64,000 bases of DNA from Paenibacillus sp. PL91 (GTDB lineage Bacteria; Bacillota; Bacilli; Paenibacillales; Paenibacillaceae), in contig NZ_JABBYG020000003.1 of the NCBI RefSeq assembly GCF_012935325.2, forward strand, positions 434,001 through 498,000, given 5' to 3'. Each line of letters starts with the position of its first letter. The stretch's first letter is position 1. The position numbers were made by a program, and so were the translations under genes. This document shows positions 1 to 9,271 of this stretch, piece by piece. The notes beneath the pieces are model-generated. The model had not been told where the DNA came from and searched no databases. It worked only from the letters and a program-made list of their open reading frames with translations.

Positions 1-2664
1 GCCGTATTTGCAATCATTAAGCAAGCTCACGCCGAATCCCCGCTCGGACAGATCCGCCCATTGATGTCCAACAACCTCGAATCTTGCCAAATCCCAGCTC
101 GTATTCCAGTGTGTCGGTCGTTTAACATTCCCGTATTGAATGTCATAAGTGGCTTCGGTCGAACGAACGTCAACTTCGAAGGCTGCTTTCAGCAGTTGGC
201 TTTGCTCCTGCCAATCTACGTTTGTCACAAAATCGATTCTCCGATTGCTGCTGTACACCTTCATATCTTGAACGAGGGAGGAACGGTTATAAGTCCAGCG
301 GAAACGAACGACAGCGTACAAGGGGCCAGCTTCAAGCAGCACAACGGATTCCAGCTCGGTAACTTCAAGCATCTTTTCCTTGTAAAAAATATCGATGTCC
401 CAAGCATCAAATGCGAGTGGTTTATCTTCAAATACACGCAGCACATTGCCTCTGCCGTCTTTCTTCAGCACATTTCGGCGAAGCTCCTTATCCCAAATGT
501 CGATAAGCTGGCCTTGCTCGTTCCATATTAACTTATAAAATGGCGTCTCTAATCCGCTCTTAGAAAACGTAAAGCTTGCTGACTGGAATGTTTCTTCGGA
601 CTTAGGAACGAACCGGATAGGCGTATAGCCCATAGCAGGCACCTTCACCAAAACCGACCAGCCCTCCAGACCCTTATGAGCAGGAAGCTCCTTGCCTTCA
701 TGATCGATCCAGACGCCGCTTCCTTCAACTGGATTTGCAATCTCAAGCAAATCCTCCCGCTCCCAAGCCGAGCTATTCAGAACGGTATAAGTATCCGGGT
801 TAACCTCCGTCAATTGGCTAAGCGCTTCCGAGCGAACCTCCGAAATCAACATTTGCGCTTCGCTGTATTCCACAGCAGCGTCCTCATACACCTCTTGGAT
901 CGAAGAGCCAGGAATAATATCATGGAATTGATTGCGCAGGATGATTCTCCAGCCGTCATTGATTTGCTGCTGACGGTATTTCATCCAATTTCCTTCAAGC
1001 AGGCTTGCAAATGCGCTTATCCATTCGCCCTCGCGATAGCCGAGCTCTAGCTTTCGATTCATCCGCTTAACCTTTGCTTGGCTCGTATATGTCCCGCGGT
1101 GATACTCAAGGTACAGCTCGCCATCCCAGGTATGAACGTATTGCTCCGTGCTGTCAATCGTCTCTTGCAGCCGTTCGAAATAATCGCCTGCCGTTCCGGT
1201 CTTCACATGCGGGAGACCCGGCATTTCATCTAGCCTACGGCGCATTTCCAGCATCTCGCGATTCACGCCGCCGCCCCCGTCGCCATAGCCGTATGACAGG
1301 AGAAGCTCTTCATTTAATTCTTTATCCCTGTAATTGTCCCAAATATGATAAGTCTCATAAGCCGTTAATCTGCCGTTGTAGGTGTACATCCAAGAATCTT
1401 TGCTATGTCCCGGCTCCGGAGTCGTAATGAAATGCGCCATGATCTCCGATCCGTCCATCCCACGCCACGTAAACGTATCATGCGGAATGCGATTAAATTG
1501 ATTCCAGCTGATCTTAGTCGTCATAAAGCGGTCGATTCCCGATTTTTTCAAAATTTGCGGAAGCGCCCAGCTGTAGCCAAATACGTCTGGAAGCCATAAG
1601 TACGTGCAAGCCTTGCCGAACTCGTCCTGAAGGAATCGCGTCCCGAACAATACTTGCCGAACGAGCGACTCTCCGGAAGGAATATTGCAATCGGCTTCAA
1701 GCCACATGCCGCCGGCCGCTTCCCATCTGCCTTCTGCCACTCTCTCACGAATACGCTCATAGATTTCGGGATAATCCGTTTTGATGTACTCGTATAGCTG
1801 TGGTTGCGTTTGCAGGAACACGTAATCCGGATACTGCTCCATCAACCGCAATACGGTCGAGAACGATCGAGCGATCTTCTCGCGAGTATGCTTCAGACGC
1901 CATAACCATGCTACGTCGATATGGGTGTGTCCAACGCAAGTAACCGTAATACGCGAATGCTTCTCGATCCGGCCTAGCTCCTCCTTCAAGATGGCGAGCG
2001 CTGCAGAGATTGAGCTGTAAAAGTCATCGCTTTCTCTGTTTTGCCAACTAATCTCGCGCAAGGAACGGTCGATAGCTTTTAGAAGCTGGTGCCTTTCTGG
2101 CTGCACGGCTGGCAGTACAAGAACGGTTTCCAATGCAGCTTTAACCGTAAAGTAATAGTCATCAACGCTTTCATCAAGCCAGCTTATTTCCGCCATCTTA
2201 AGACGGTGAACCTGAACGGTTTTAGGGCCTCCTCCCTCCAAACCGGACCATAAGCGGAACGTAAGTCGAAGCTTATTCCCGGCTTCCTGAACAGGCAAAA
2301 ACACTTCCTTATGGTTGGCATCTACGCCTTGGTAAGGATGTCCGTGAAGAAAGAGAAGCGACTCGAAACCCGAATTGGTTCCTTCGTCGGTTTTGCCAAA
2401 GTCGAATCTGCCAACTATTTTTTTGCCGCTCCATTGTTTAGGTATATCAACCTCACAGGAAAGCCAAGCATACATATCTCTGCCTTCCCAACGGGAACCC
2501 GTCTCGATTGTTGACCAGGCTTCATCTTCTTTAGGAGGAAATGCGCCAATTTCACCCTTCTCATCTTGCAAAAAGCGAAACGCTGGTATTTTTACCCCTT
2601 CGCGATATCGCAAGGGCTCCATTTCATCTAATCTTGCCTTAATCTTGTCTTCCAAGAAGAACAT
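1..2664 (-). CDS. alpha-mannosidase, GH38 (3' end beyond window)
   Basis: Hydrolyses terminal alpha-mannosides, probably in the cytoplasm because no signal peptide is seen. The minus frame is open from an ATG at 2664 to base 1, giving 888 residues; family members are about 1000-1050, so the C-terminus lies outside. GH38 marks are GHTHIDVAWLW near residue 246 (metal-binding His and Asp) and WLPDVFGYS near residue 358 (Asp nucleophile), followed by the helical middle domain with FHDIIPGSS. The start follows AGGGGG at 7 bases. It lies downstream of a carbohydrate ABC importer and a regulator in the same orientation but has its own promoter. Family assignment is firm; the exact linkage preference is not readable. 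Confidence 0.95.
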   Translation of the reverse strand, partial: MFFLEDKIKARLDEMEPLRYREGVKIPAFRFLQDEKGEIGAFPPKEDEAWSTIETGSRWEGRDMYAWLSCEVDIPKQWSGKKIVGRFDFGKTDEGTNSGFESLLFLHGHPYQGVDANHKEVFLPVQEAGNKLRLTFRLWSGLEGGGPKTVQVHRLKMAEISWLDESVDDYYFTVKAALETVLVLPAVQPERHQLLKAIDRSLREISWQNRESDDFYSSISAALAILKEELGRIEKHSRITVTCVGHTHIDVAWLWRLKHTREKIARSFSTVLRLMEQYPDYVFLQTQPQLYEYIKTDYPEIYERIRERVAEGRWEAAGGMWLEADCNIPSGESLVRQVLFGTRFLQDEFGKACTYLWLPDVFGYSWALPQILKKSGIDRFMTTKISWNQFNRIPHDTFTWRGMDGSEIMAHFITTPEPGHSKDSWMYTYNGRLTAYETYHIWDNYRDKELNEELLLSYGYGDGGGGVNREMLEMRRRLDEMPGLPHVKTGTAGDYFERLQETIDSTEQYVHTWDGELYLEYHRGTYTSQAKVKRMNRKLELGYREGEWISAFASLLEGNWMKYRQQQINDGWRIILRNQFHDIIPGSSIQEVYEDAAVEYSEAQMLISEVRSEALSQLTEVNPDTYTVLNSSAWEREDLLEIANPVEGSGVWIDHEGKELPAHKGLEGWSVLVKVPAMGYTPIRFVPKSEETFQSASFTFSKSGLETPFYKLIWNEQGQLIDIWDKELRRNVLKKDGRGNVLRVFEDKPLAFDAWDIDIFYKEKMLEVTELESVVLLEAGPLYAVVRFRWTYNRSSLVQDMKVYSSNRRIDFVTNVDWQEQSQLLKAAFEVDVRSTEATYDIQYGNVKRPTHWNTSWDLARFEVVGHQWADLSERGFGVSLLNDCKYG

Positions 2665-2690
2665 GCTTTTGCCCCCTGACACCATGATTT

Positions 2691-2710
2691 TATATACCCA
2701 ATTATATATC
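2691..2710 (-). promoter_or_regulatory. candidate operator over the GH38 -10 region
   Basis: The plus-strand 20-mer here is nearly repeated at 7549-7568 (17 of 20 bases shared), upstream of the unit 1 importer. Both contain GGTATATAAA on the minus strand, also present near 7507-7514. The overlap with -10/+1 suggests repressor binding, possibly by the regulator encoded at 2873-3994. AT-richness makes this tentative. Confidence 0.4.
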
Positions 2711-2729
2711 TAATACAAATTGATGTAAA
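2701..2729 (-). promoter_or_regulatory. promoter of GH38 gene
   Basis: Read on the minus strand: TTTACA at 2724-2729, a 17-base spacer, then TATAAT at 2701-2706, about 40 bases before the ATG at 2664. A near match to the vegetative sigma-A consensus. Confidence 0.75.
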
Positions 2730-2816
2730 TAAAATAATATTACTAATTAATAAAAAATAGTTGAATTTGGTATGAAAAAATCGAAATATGTTATATCTGC
2801 ATTTGAAAGAGAATAT

Positions 2817-2844
2817 AAAAAAGCCCCTGGGTATCCAGGGGCTT
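2817..2844 (-). terminator. terminator of regulator gene (2873-3994)
   Basis: A perfect 10-bp stem (2821-2830 with 2835-2844), a GTAT loop, and on the minus strand a run of T after the stem (A run at 2817-2822). It separates the regulator from the GH38 gene. Confidence 0.85.
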
Positions 2845-2872
2845 CACTATGCATTTGGATGCAATAAGACGA

Positions 2873-3994
2873 TTATACTTCCTCAGCCATCTCTTTAACG
2901 CTATCTCTTTCCACTAAATTAACAGGGATGAGATTTTGCCGGTAATCCATATTTTTCTTTTCAATGATGTCCACGATTATGGTCGCAGCTTTTTGCCCGA
3001 TTTCATAGTAATTTTGGGCCACCGTCGTTAAGGGAACCTGTGCATATCCAACGTTTTCCTCATTATCGAATCCAATGATCGACATTTGTTCCGGTACCGA
3101 AATGCCGGCATGCTGACATGCCTTGAGCAAGTCGATCGCCAGATCATCATGCTCAGCCTGAATAGCTGTAATATTTTGATCGGCTAGCTCTTCAACCAAT
3201 GCTGTTAATTTTGCGATACGGTCCTCATCTGCGATCCCCTTGTAAACCTCCGGGACGATATAATCGCTCTGAATAGTCAACCGGTGATCCTTATGAGCCG
3301 AGCAATAACCGATAAACCGCTCTCTGATCGTGCTTCGAAGATCAACCTCGATAGCCGTAACGAAAGCGATGCGGGTATGCCCTTTGCGTATTAAATGGTC
3401 AGCAGCCATATAGCCGCCGGTTTTATTGTCAGACACGACATTACTAATTTCAACGCCCTCATAGTGCTGGTCAATCAGCACGATCGGGAAGTCGTTCATG
3501 AAGAGCGTGTTTACCGTTGCGATATTATGAGAAGTACTCGACGGGTAGAGAATGATGCCGCTATGCCCGCTATTGTACATTTTGAGCAGCAGCTCTTTTT
3601 CTTTCTCTACGTTCCAGTTCGAGATATGAATACTCAAGAAATAGCCTCTTGGATCCAAGTAATCATTAGCCCCTTGAATGTAATCAAGCCGGCCTGTTGA
3701 GGACCAGGGAAGGATCATCGAAATGATCGGAGTTCGAAAAGAAGAGGAAACCTTCTCCATTCCACTCGTCTCTTCATGGTTGCGGACATAGCTTCCGCTC
3801 CCGCGTTTCCTATACACAAGGCCTTGCTTCTCAAGCTCGATTAGCGCCCGCTTGGACGTAATGCGGCTAACGCCATACTGGTTCGCAAGATCTATTTCCG
3901 TCGGCAACTTATCATTATCTCTGTACACTCCGTCTTTGATTTGCTGCTGCAAATCTTCCATAATCCGAAGATATAAGGGTTTGCTACCTTGCAT
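2873..3994 (-). CDS. GntR-headed LacI-type transcriptional regulator
   Basis: A 373-residue sugar-responsive regulator of the AraR-like architecture. An N-terminal GntR winged helix (about 5-75; KLPTEIDLANQYGVSRITSKRAL) is joined to a LacI-type periplasmic-binding-protein fold (about 90-365; MSIIGFDNEENVG). It is not a classical LacI because the DNA-binding head is GntR. The ATG at 3994 is preferred: GGAG lies 5 bases ahead, whereas the upstream GTG at 4000 abuts it. It sits 3' of an ABC importer and 5' of the GH38 alpha-mannosidase, so it probably senses a mannoside or imported oligosaccharide and controls these genes. The effector is unknown. Confidence 0.9.
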   Translation of the reverse strand: MQGSKPLYLRIMEDLQQQIKDGVYRDNDKLPTEIDLANQYGVSRITSKRALIELEKQGLVYRKRGSGSYVRNHEETSGMEKVSSSFRTPIISMILPWSSTGRLDYIQGANDYLDPRGYFLSIHISNWNVEKEKELLLKMYNSGHSGIILYPSSTSHNIATVNTLFMNDFPIVLIDQHYEGVEISNVVSDNKTGGYMAADHLIRKGHTRIAFVTAIEVDLRSTIRERFIGYCSAHKDHRLTIQSDYIVPEVYKGIADEDRIAKLTALVEELADQNITAIQAEHDDLAIDLLKACQHAGISVPEQMSIIGFDNEENVGYAQVPLTTVAQNYYEIGQKAATIIVDIIEKKNMDYRQNLIPVNLVERDSVKEMAEEV

Positions 3995-4075
3995 CAGCAC
4001 TCCGCCACCCTGTTCATTGTAATCTGAATGTTATGTCCATTTTACCAGAGACTGTAAGACTTGCATACCAATAAA

Positions 4076-4903
4076 TTAGCTTTTAACCGCCCCGTCAGAG
4101 AGACCGGCAATAAATTGACGGCTGACGATAAGGAAAAAAACAATCAACGGAAGCGTTGCCAGTAGCGTTCCAGTCATAAGCATAGCATAGTTCGCTGTAT
4201 GTGTTGTTTTCATCGATGCGAGCGCAACCATTAGCGTAAATTTCGAAGAATCGGTCAAAACCACTAGCGGCCATAAGTAATCTTCCCACGTTGCCATGAA
4301 CGAAGTGATGCCAAGAAAAGCAAGCGCCGGTCTTAGAACCGGAAGCGCGACGCTGAAATAAAGCCTGAAATTGTTGCAGCCATCGATCCGTCCAGCCTCC
4401 AAAAGCTCATCATGAATCGCGTCTTGAGCGAATTGACGAATCCAGAAAATTCCGAAGGCGCCTGCGAGACCAGGTATGATCAACGCTTTGTAATCCCCTA
4501 GCCAGCCCAGCTCCTTCATAATCATGAATTGCGGAACAAGCGAGAGCTGTCCTGGAATCATCATGGTCGCAAGCAGCACTACAAACAGTACTTTGCTGCC
4601 GGGAAACTTGAATTTCGCGAATGCGAAACCGGCAAGTGATTCCAAAAACAATCGCAAGACAGTCGTAACGACTGCGACAAAAACGGTGTTCATGAACGCC
4701 CGGCCGAAATCGATGGTATCAAGCACACTGCGAATATTCACCCATAGCTGATCGCCGACAACGAGCTTCGGCGGAAAGGCGAACACGGCGCTAGTTGTGT
4801 TCGTTGACATCACGAACAACCAATAAAACGGGAAAATGGATATAACAACTCCGATCATCAAGACCAGATGAATCATCAATTTTTTGATTATTTCTTTTTG
4901 CAT
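4076..4903 (-). CDS. carbohydrate ABC transporter permease (MalG type)
   Basis: 275-residue inner-membrane permease of the MalG/LacG family with about six membrane segments and the EAA loop that contacts the ATPase (EAGRIDGCNNFRLYFSVALPV, near residue 180). Last gene of the three-gene importer of unit 1. The ATG at 4903 is preferred to the GTG at 4918 because GAGGTG lies 7 bases ahead of it and overlaps the GTG. No ATP-binding gene is adjacent, so a shared MsmX-type ATPase elsewhere probably energises it (family knowledge). Confidence 0.92.
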   Translation of the reverse strand: MQKEIIKKLMIHLVLMIGVVISIFPFYWLFVMSTNTTSAVFAFPPKLVVGDQLWVNIRSVLDTIDFGRAFMNTVFVAVVTTVLRLFLESLAGFAFAKFKFPGSKVLFVVLLATMMIPGQLSLVPQFMIMKELGWLGDYKALIIPGLAGAFGIFWIRQFAQDAIHDELLEAGRIDGCNNFRLYFSVALPVLRPALAFLGITSFMATWEDYLWPLVVLTDSSKFTLMVALASMKTTHTANYAMLMTGTLLATLPLIVFFLIVSRQFIAGLSDGAVKS

Positions 4904-4945
4904 ATTCCTGCACCTCACGAAAGGTTAGTCGTTACTATCATCGGG

Positions 4946-5845
4946 TTAACGATCATCGGCAGGCTTAAATAGTTTCCAGTTCAGGAATGAGATGACCATT
5001 ATAATGGCGAACATTACCCAAGAAACTGCTGCTGCATAGCCATAATTGTTATACTTGAATGCTTCGCGGAACAAGTAGAGCACTATCGTTTCAGAGCCTG
5101 GATAAGGCGATGTAAGCGTTGATAGCACTTGAGGCTCCGTGAAGATTTGCAAGCCGCCGATCGTCGACATCATGACTGTGAACAGGATGATAGGCCGAAG
5201 CATCGGAATCGTAATTTTACTAAACGTATCATACATTGTAGCTCCGTCAATTTTAGCTGCTTCATAGAGATCATTCGGAATTTTCTGAAGCCCGGCCAAA
5301 TAAATAATCATGTTGTACCCAAGGAATCGCCAGTAAATCATAGTAGCAATAATGAATTGCACGCTTATTTTGTGATTCAGCCAAGCAATTTCATTCAGGC
5401 CGATTTTCTGCAAAAGGTAGTTTGCAAAGCCGTAATGATTTCCGAAAAAGGATTGAAAAATGATAACGACAGCGACCATTGCGGTTACATTCGGAAGATA
5501 AAAGGCAATCCGGTAAAAATCTTTGAATCGAACGATGCTCAAATTGATTAAAAATGCGAATACGAGCGCGCTGCACAATAATGGAATATTAGCCATCGCC
5601 CAAATGGTGAATGTGTTTTTCACCGCTTCATAAAATTTAGGATCCTTAAACAAGAACTCGAACTGCGACAGTCCGACATATTCCAGTTCCCCAATTCCGT
5701 CCCATTTGTTAACAGCAAGATAGGCTGAGAACAAGATTGGGAACAAGCCAAACACCAAAAACAAAAGATAAAACGGAGAAATAAATAAATACAGCGTCTT
5801 GTTTTTCATAGCCTCTTTCCACGTTTGCCTTACATTAGTACCCAC
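4946..5845 (-). CDS. carbohydrate ABC transporter permease (MalF/UgpA type)
   Basis: 299-residue permease with about six membrane segments and an EAA loop (YEAAKIDGATMYDTFSKITIP, near residue 215). Partner of the permease at 4076-4903 and the binding lipoprotein at 5924-7225. The start is GTG at 5845, with AGGAGG 8 bases upstream. The three genes are separated by 42 and 78 bases and read as one transcription unit importing an oligosaccharide, most likely a mannoside because GH38 follows. Confidence 0.92.
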   Translation of the reverse strand: MGTNVRQTWKEAMKNKTLYLFISPFYLLFLVFGLFPILFSAYLAVNKWDGIGELEYVGLSQFEFLFKDPKFYEAVKNTFTIWAMANIPLLCSALVFAFLINLSIVRFKDFYRIAFYLPNVTAMVAVVIIFQSFFGNHYGFANYLLQKIGLNEIAWLNHKISVQFIIATMIYWRFLGYNMIIYLAGLQKIPNDLYEAAKIDGATMYDTFSKITIPMLRPIILFTVMMSTIGGLQIFTEPQVLSTLTSPYPGSETIVLYLFREAFKYNNYGYAAAVSWVMFAIIMVISFLNWKLFKPADDR

Positions 5846-5923
5846 ATTGCCAACCTCCTAACTTCTTGATGCATGGGTGAAAGAAGGACGAGGCTTCTAG
5901 CCATCGCCCTTCTAAGTTTAAGC

Positions 5924-7225
5924 TTAGCGACTCAATTCTCTCTTCACATTTTCAAGCGCTTCATTCCATGCTGCTTCTGAATCTTTCTTGTTTGTATCAA
6001 CCAAGCTTAATTGCTCGATGATAGCATCTTCTACTTTGCCGTCTCTTGGATCGGAGTACGAAATTACAACATCCTTAGCTGCTTCTCCAAACACAGTGCC
6101 AACAGACTGCCCGCCGAAGAACTCATCCGGCTGTTTCATATCTTCATCCTCATAGATGCCAGGAGTAGAAGGATAGTTGCCGAATTCCACGAACCCTTTT
6201 TTCAGGTTTTCTGCATTAGTCAGGAACTTAATAAGCTCAGCCGCTTCTTCTGGGTGCTTCGTTGTTTTCAATGCGCCGAAGAAGGAACCGCCTTGGTTGC
6301 CGACTCCGCCCGCCGGATAAGCAATACGCCATTTGCCTTTCGTATCTGGAGCTGCGGAAATAATGTCGCCCTTCATCCATGAAGGACCGATAAGGGATGC
6401 CATCGTGCCATTGTTAAGCGCCGCGTTGCTCTCCGAGCTCGACGACATGCCGAAGGTTGCGCCGGATTGGTAAGCTTTAACGGCAGTATCCCAAGCTTGC
6501 TTCACATGTCCTTCTTCGCCGATGAAATTGCCTGTTTCATCAAAGTAGCGTTTCGGCATTTGACCGATTACGTTGCGGTAGATGTCTACGATCGTAGCCA
6601 TGCCGCCTTTTGTTTTTTCATGAACAGTCTTGGATAGCGCGATGAAATCATCCCAAGTCTTCACTTTTTCTTTGATTTCTTCTGGCGTTGAAGGTACGCC
6701 TGCTTGCTTGAACAGATCCTCGCGGTAGAACATTACTGTCGGAGCAACATCGATTGGCATGGCGATTTGAACCTTGCCTTCTTCTGCCGAAGCCACATTC
6801 CATTTCCATTCCAGATACTGATCCTTCAGATCAGCCGCGCCGTAGTCATTCAAATTAACAAATTTGTCGCTGTACTGGATCAATTCTGTAATCCAGCTGT
6901 CCATTGCCGTTACATCAGGTCCGCCAGCGCCGCCAGCGAGCGAAGTTTTCAGCTTTGTCATGTATTCGCCGCCAGGTGGCAGCTTTTGCGCATTCAGCTC
7001 AATATTCGGGAACTTCGTTTTTGCTTCTTCAACTGTCGAGTCCGAAATAGCGCCATTCCAATACCACAACGTCAATTTCACTTTTTCGCCTGATGATGAG
7101 GAGCCGCCGTTATTCGGGCTGTCTTCTCCTTTATTGCCGTTATTACCGTTCCCGCCGCTGCAAGCTGAGAGAAGAATAGCTGTAATCAGCGTAAGCACAA
7201 ATAAAAAAGTCAACTTTTTGTTCAT
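5924..7225 (-). CDS. extracellular solute-binding lipoprotein (sugar ABC)
   Basis: 433-residue family 1 solute-binding protein, anchored outside the membrane by a lipid. The signal peptide ends in a lipobox (LLSAC) followed by a Gly/Asn/Ser-rich linker, then the binding fold (LTLWYWNGAISDSTVEEAK; GPSWMKGDI). The start is ATG at 7225, with AGGGGG 9 bases ahead; an upstream in-frame start at 7255 would place 10 residues before a normal signal peptide. First gene of the unit 1 importer; promoter, cre-like site and palindrome lie upstream. Confidence 0.93.
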   Translation of the reverse strand: MNKKLTFLFVLTLITAILLSACSGGNGNNGNKGEDSPNNGGSSSSGEKVKLTLWYWNGAISDSTVEEAKTKFPNIELNAQKLPPGGEYMTKLKTSLAGGAGGPDVTAMDSWITELIQYSDKFVNLNDYGAADLKDQYLEWKWNVASAEEGKVQIAMPIDVAPTVMFYREDLFKQAGVPSTPEEIKEKVKTWDDFIALSKTVHEKTKGGMATIVDIYRNVIGQMPKRYFDETGNFIGEEGHVKQAWDTAVKAYQSGATFGMSSSSESNAALNNGTMASLIGPSWMKGDIISAAPDTKGKWRIAYPAGGVGNQGGSFFGALKTTKHPEEAAELIKFLTNAENLKKGFVEFGNYPSTPGIYEDEDMKQPDEFFGGQSVGTVFGEAAKDVVISYSDPRDGKVEDAIIEQLSLVDTNKKDSEAAWNEALENVKRELSR

Positions 7226-7362
7226 TTTTAGGTTCCCCCTGTAAGAAGTATTCAAAGCACTGCATGATAAAGCGAAAATAATGTGATATAGCGCTGTCCT
7301 AAATCTAGCTCGCGCAGCCCCCCTCGACCAGAATGGAAATCACCTTTGTGAAAACCATTTTA

Positions 7363-7376
7363 AAAAAACGCTTACA
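7363..7376 (-). promoter_or_regulatory. cre-like site (CcpA)
   Basis: The minus strand reads TGTAAGCGTTTTTT, matching 12 of 14 positions of the cre consensus. It lies roughly 35-50 bases downstream of the predicted transcription start, a position compatible with road-block repression by glucose. Confidence 0.5.
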
Positions 7377-7417
7377 AATCATATCTAAAATGAATCACAC
7401 CACATTTGGTATAACTT

Positions 7418-7445
7418 ATTATATAACCACTCATTTGCGGTGTAA
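7418..7445 (-). promoter_or_regulatory. promoter of unit 1 importer
   Basis: On the minus strand TTACAC (7440-7445), 16 bases, TATAAT (7418-7423). The palindrome ATGATATATCAT at 7450-7461 lies just upstream of the -35 and could be an operator. Confidence 0.55.
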
Positions 7446-7642
7446 TAAGATGATATATCATAATAGATCGAAAATCAAGCGCTTTTTACCAAAAATATAT
7501 TTAATTTATATACCATATTTTCGTGTTACCGCTTCCTATTCGCATATTTATATACCTAATAATATATTTGTTATACGGTCACCTCTATCCCTATAGTAAA
7601 CCCTCCAGCAATAATGTCTATCGGTAATATTTGTAGGAAAAA

Positions 7643-9184
7643 TTACTCCTCCAGCGGCGTCCTTGTCTTCACATCTCGAATGATACGCGCGAACAGCTCT
7701 TCCGGCGACACAACCTTCACATGGGCATCAAAATGGTCGATTACGTTTCGCACGTCGCTCATCGAACGACTCCATGGATGCACGTTAACGATCGTATAGC
7801 CCTCTTCCTTAGTCGGGTCGGTCGTATAGCCGTTAATGCGCTCTGCCATCTTCACGGGATCAGCATCCCACAGTGTCTCTCTTACGCTAACGAACGGCTT
7901 GTCCTTCACCCACCAGACCTTGCCTTCTCCTCCTACGTATTTTTCTCCATATGCGAGAATACCGCCTTTTAACGAGGGAATCGAAGCGAATTGCTCGATG
8001 GAGGCTATCTCCGGACTATTCCAATCGAGAAGCACCGCGAGCTGCATATCTGTTTTTTTCATATAAGCATCGAGCCGTTTGACGTTTTCCTTGAGATCCT
8101 CCTCCGGATACTCGCTGGGGAAGAAATACCCCGTTCCTGATACCGAGACTACAAAATGGTCCTTCTTCGCTTGCCCATAAATTCGAGATAGAGCGTCTGG
8201 GGCCAAATCGGCGAGTGTCGGAGCCATCTGCCAGCCCATCGGGAATTCCCCACGCTCGCTGCTTCCGTAATATTTGTCATTATTTACAAAATCATTCAGC
8301 AGCCACTGCACATTATCCCCGTCACTCATTACAAACGACACATAATGCGCTTTCGGGTCTGCCTCTTCTGCTTTGACATGATAAGGCTGCTTGAACGCCT
8401 TATCAGGCTTAACAGCAGATAATGCAGTCAAATTCATCGCCCAGTCCGAAGGAATCGTCGCAACGCCTTGCAGGCTGGCCGGAGCAATATGCTCAGATTC
8501 GCTCCCTTTCCCCCAGCCGAGACGAACCGCATCAGGGTTCAACGATTTGTAGATTTCGGGCAGCTCTTCATCGCTTGCGCTATCGTAGATATACATCGCT
8601 TTCAGCGCCACGCCATAATCACGCAGCTCCCCTCTTTCGGGATGCAGCTGCACGATGATATCCTTATTGAATTGGTCGCCATACTGCTTGAACAGCCACA
8701 TGTCATCCTTATCGCTTACATCCTCCAAAGGCTTAAAGCCGATCGACTCCAGTTTAGAGGACAACGATTTCTCGGCAGCGACAGCTTGTTTTAGCCCTGC
8801 CAGCGAGGTGGCCACGTTCACGGATGGCGAATTTTTCTCGTAGACGTAAAATCCTTGAATACGGTCCTTAAACTTCTCCATTAGTGTCCAAGCATCTTTT
8901 ACCTCCTCTGTCCTCACGCCATGCTTCGATCTCAGCTCTTCCAGCCACACATCGTACGCATCGTCTGTCATATAAATTTCTGGTTTATCTTGCGCCAAGA
9001 CCCCTTGCAGCGTCCCCACCAAGACTAGCTCCTCTGGGCTTAAGGACGATTTTTGAATGACGTACAAATGCTCTGGTGCTTCTATTTTCGGAAAATAACT
9101 AAAGGTCTTTGCATTCGCACTGCTGCAGCCTGCCAGTGCAAGCAAAAACATCGCCATCCCCAGCCATTTAGCAAATTTCATCAT
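7643..9184 (-). CDS. GxGYxYP family lipoprotein (putative glycoside hydrolase), paralogue 1
   Basis: 513-residue surface lipoprotein: a signal peptide with lipobox (LLALAGC), an N-terminal GxGYxYP-associated domain (HLYVIQKSSLSPEELVLVGT), then the domain carrying FVMSDGDNVQWL (about residue 270) and the signature GTGYFFPSEYPEE (about 350). The family is annotated as putative glycoside hydrolase but its activity is not established. The start is ATG at 9184 with GGGGGAG 7 bases ahead; the in-frame ATG at 9208 overlaps that site. Last gene of the GH92 operon and a clear paralogue of the next protein. Probably acts on the imported glycan outside the cell. Confidence 0.85.
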   Translation of the reverse strand: MMKFAKWLGMAMFLLALAGCSSANAKTFSYFPKIEAPEHLYVIQKSSLSPEELVLVGTLQGVLAQDKPEIYMTDDAYDVWLEELRSKHGVRTEEVKDAWTLMEKFKDRIQGFYVYEKNSPSVNVATSLAGLKQAVAAEKSLSSKLESIGFKPLEDVSDKDDMWLFKQYGDQFNKDIIVQLHPERGELRDYGVALKAMYIYDSASDEELPEIYKSLNPDAVRLGWGKGSESEHIAPASLQGVATIPSDWAMNLTALSAVKPDKAFKQPYHVKAEEADPKAHYVSFVMSDGDNVQWLLNDFVNNDKYYGSSERGEFPMGWQMAPTLADLAPDALSRIYGQAKKDHFVVSVSGTGYFFPSEYPEEDLKENVKRLDAYMKKTDMQLAVLLDWNSPEIASIEQFASIPSLKGGILAYGEKYVGGEGKVWWVKDKPFVSVRETLWDADPVKMAERINGYTTDPTKEEGYTIVNVHPWSRSMSDVRNVIDHFDAHVKVVSPEELFARIIRDVKTRTPLEE

Positions 9185-9271
9185 TTTCGCACTCCCCCGT
9201 CTCGCCATGCTATAAGGCCAGAGCCCCTTGCTCAGAAGGGTGCTTGGCCTCGGCTTAGCATCGTTCGCTTG

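Larger units (their letters stand above)
7256..7642. other. 387-bp AT-rich intergenic region
   Basis: No credible gene. It holds the leader and promoter of the unit 1 importer, a cre-like site, a 12-bp palindrome at 7450-7461 and two GGTATATAAA elements (7507-7514 and 7549-7556 on the opposite strand). The end of the GxGYxYP gene (stop at 7643) shows no clear terminator here. Confidence 0.6.

Noticed and set aside
1..2513. Several plus-strand open frames of 60-156 residues
   Set aside because: All lie antisense to the GH38 frame, which shows conserved catalytic motifs through the whole stretch.
9211..9252. Hairpin between the two GxGYxYP genes as a terminator
   Set aside because: No T run follows on the minus strand; more likely an intercistronic stem, so the operon is kept continuous.
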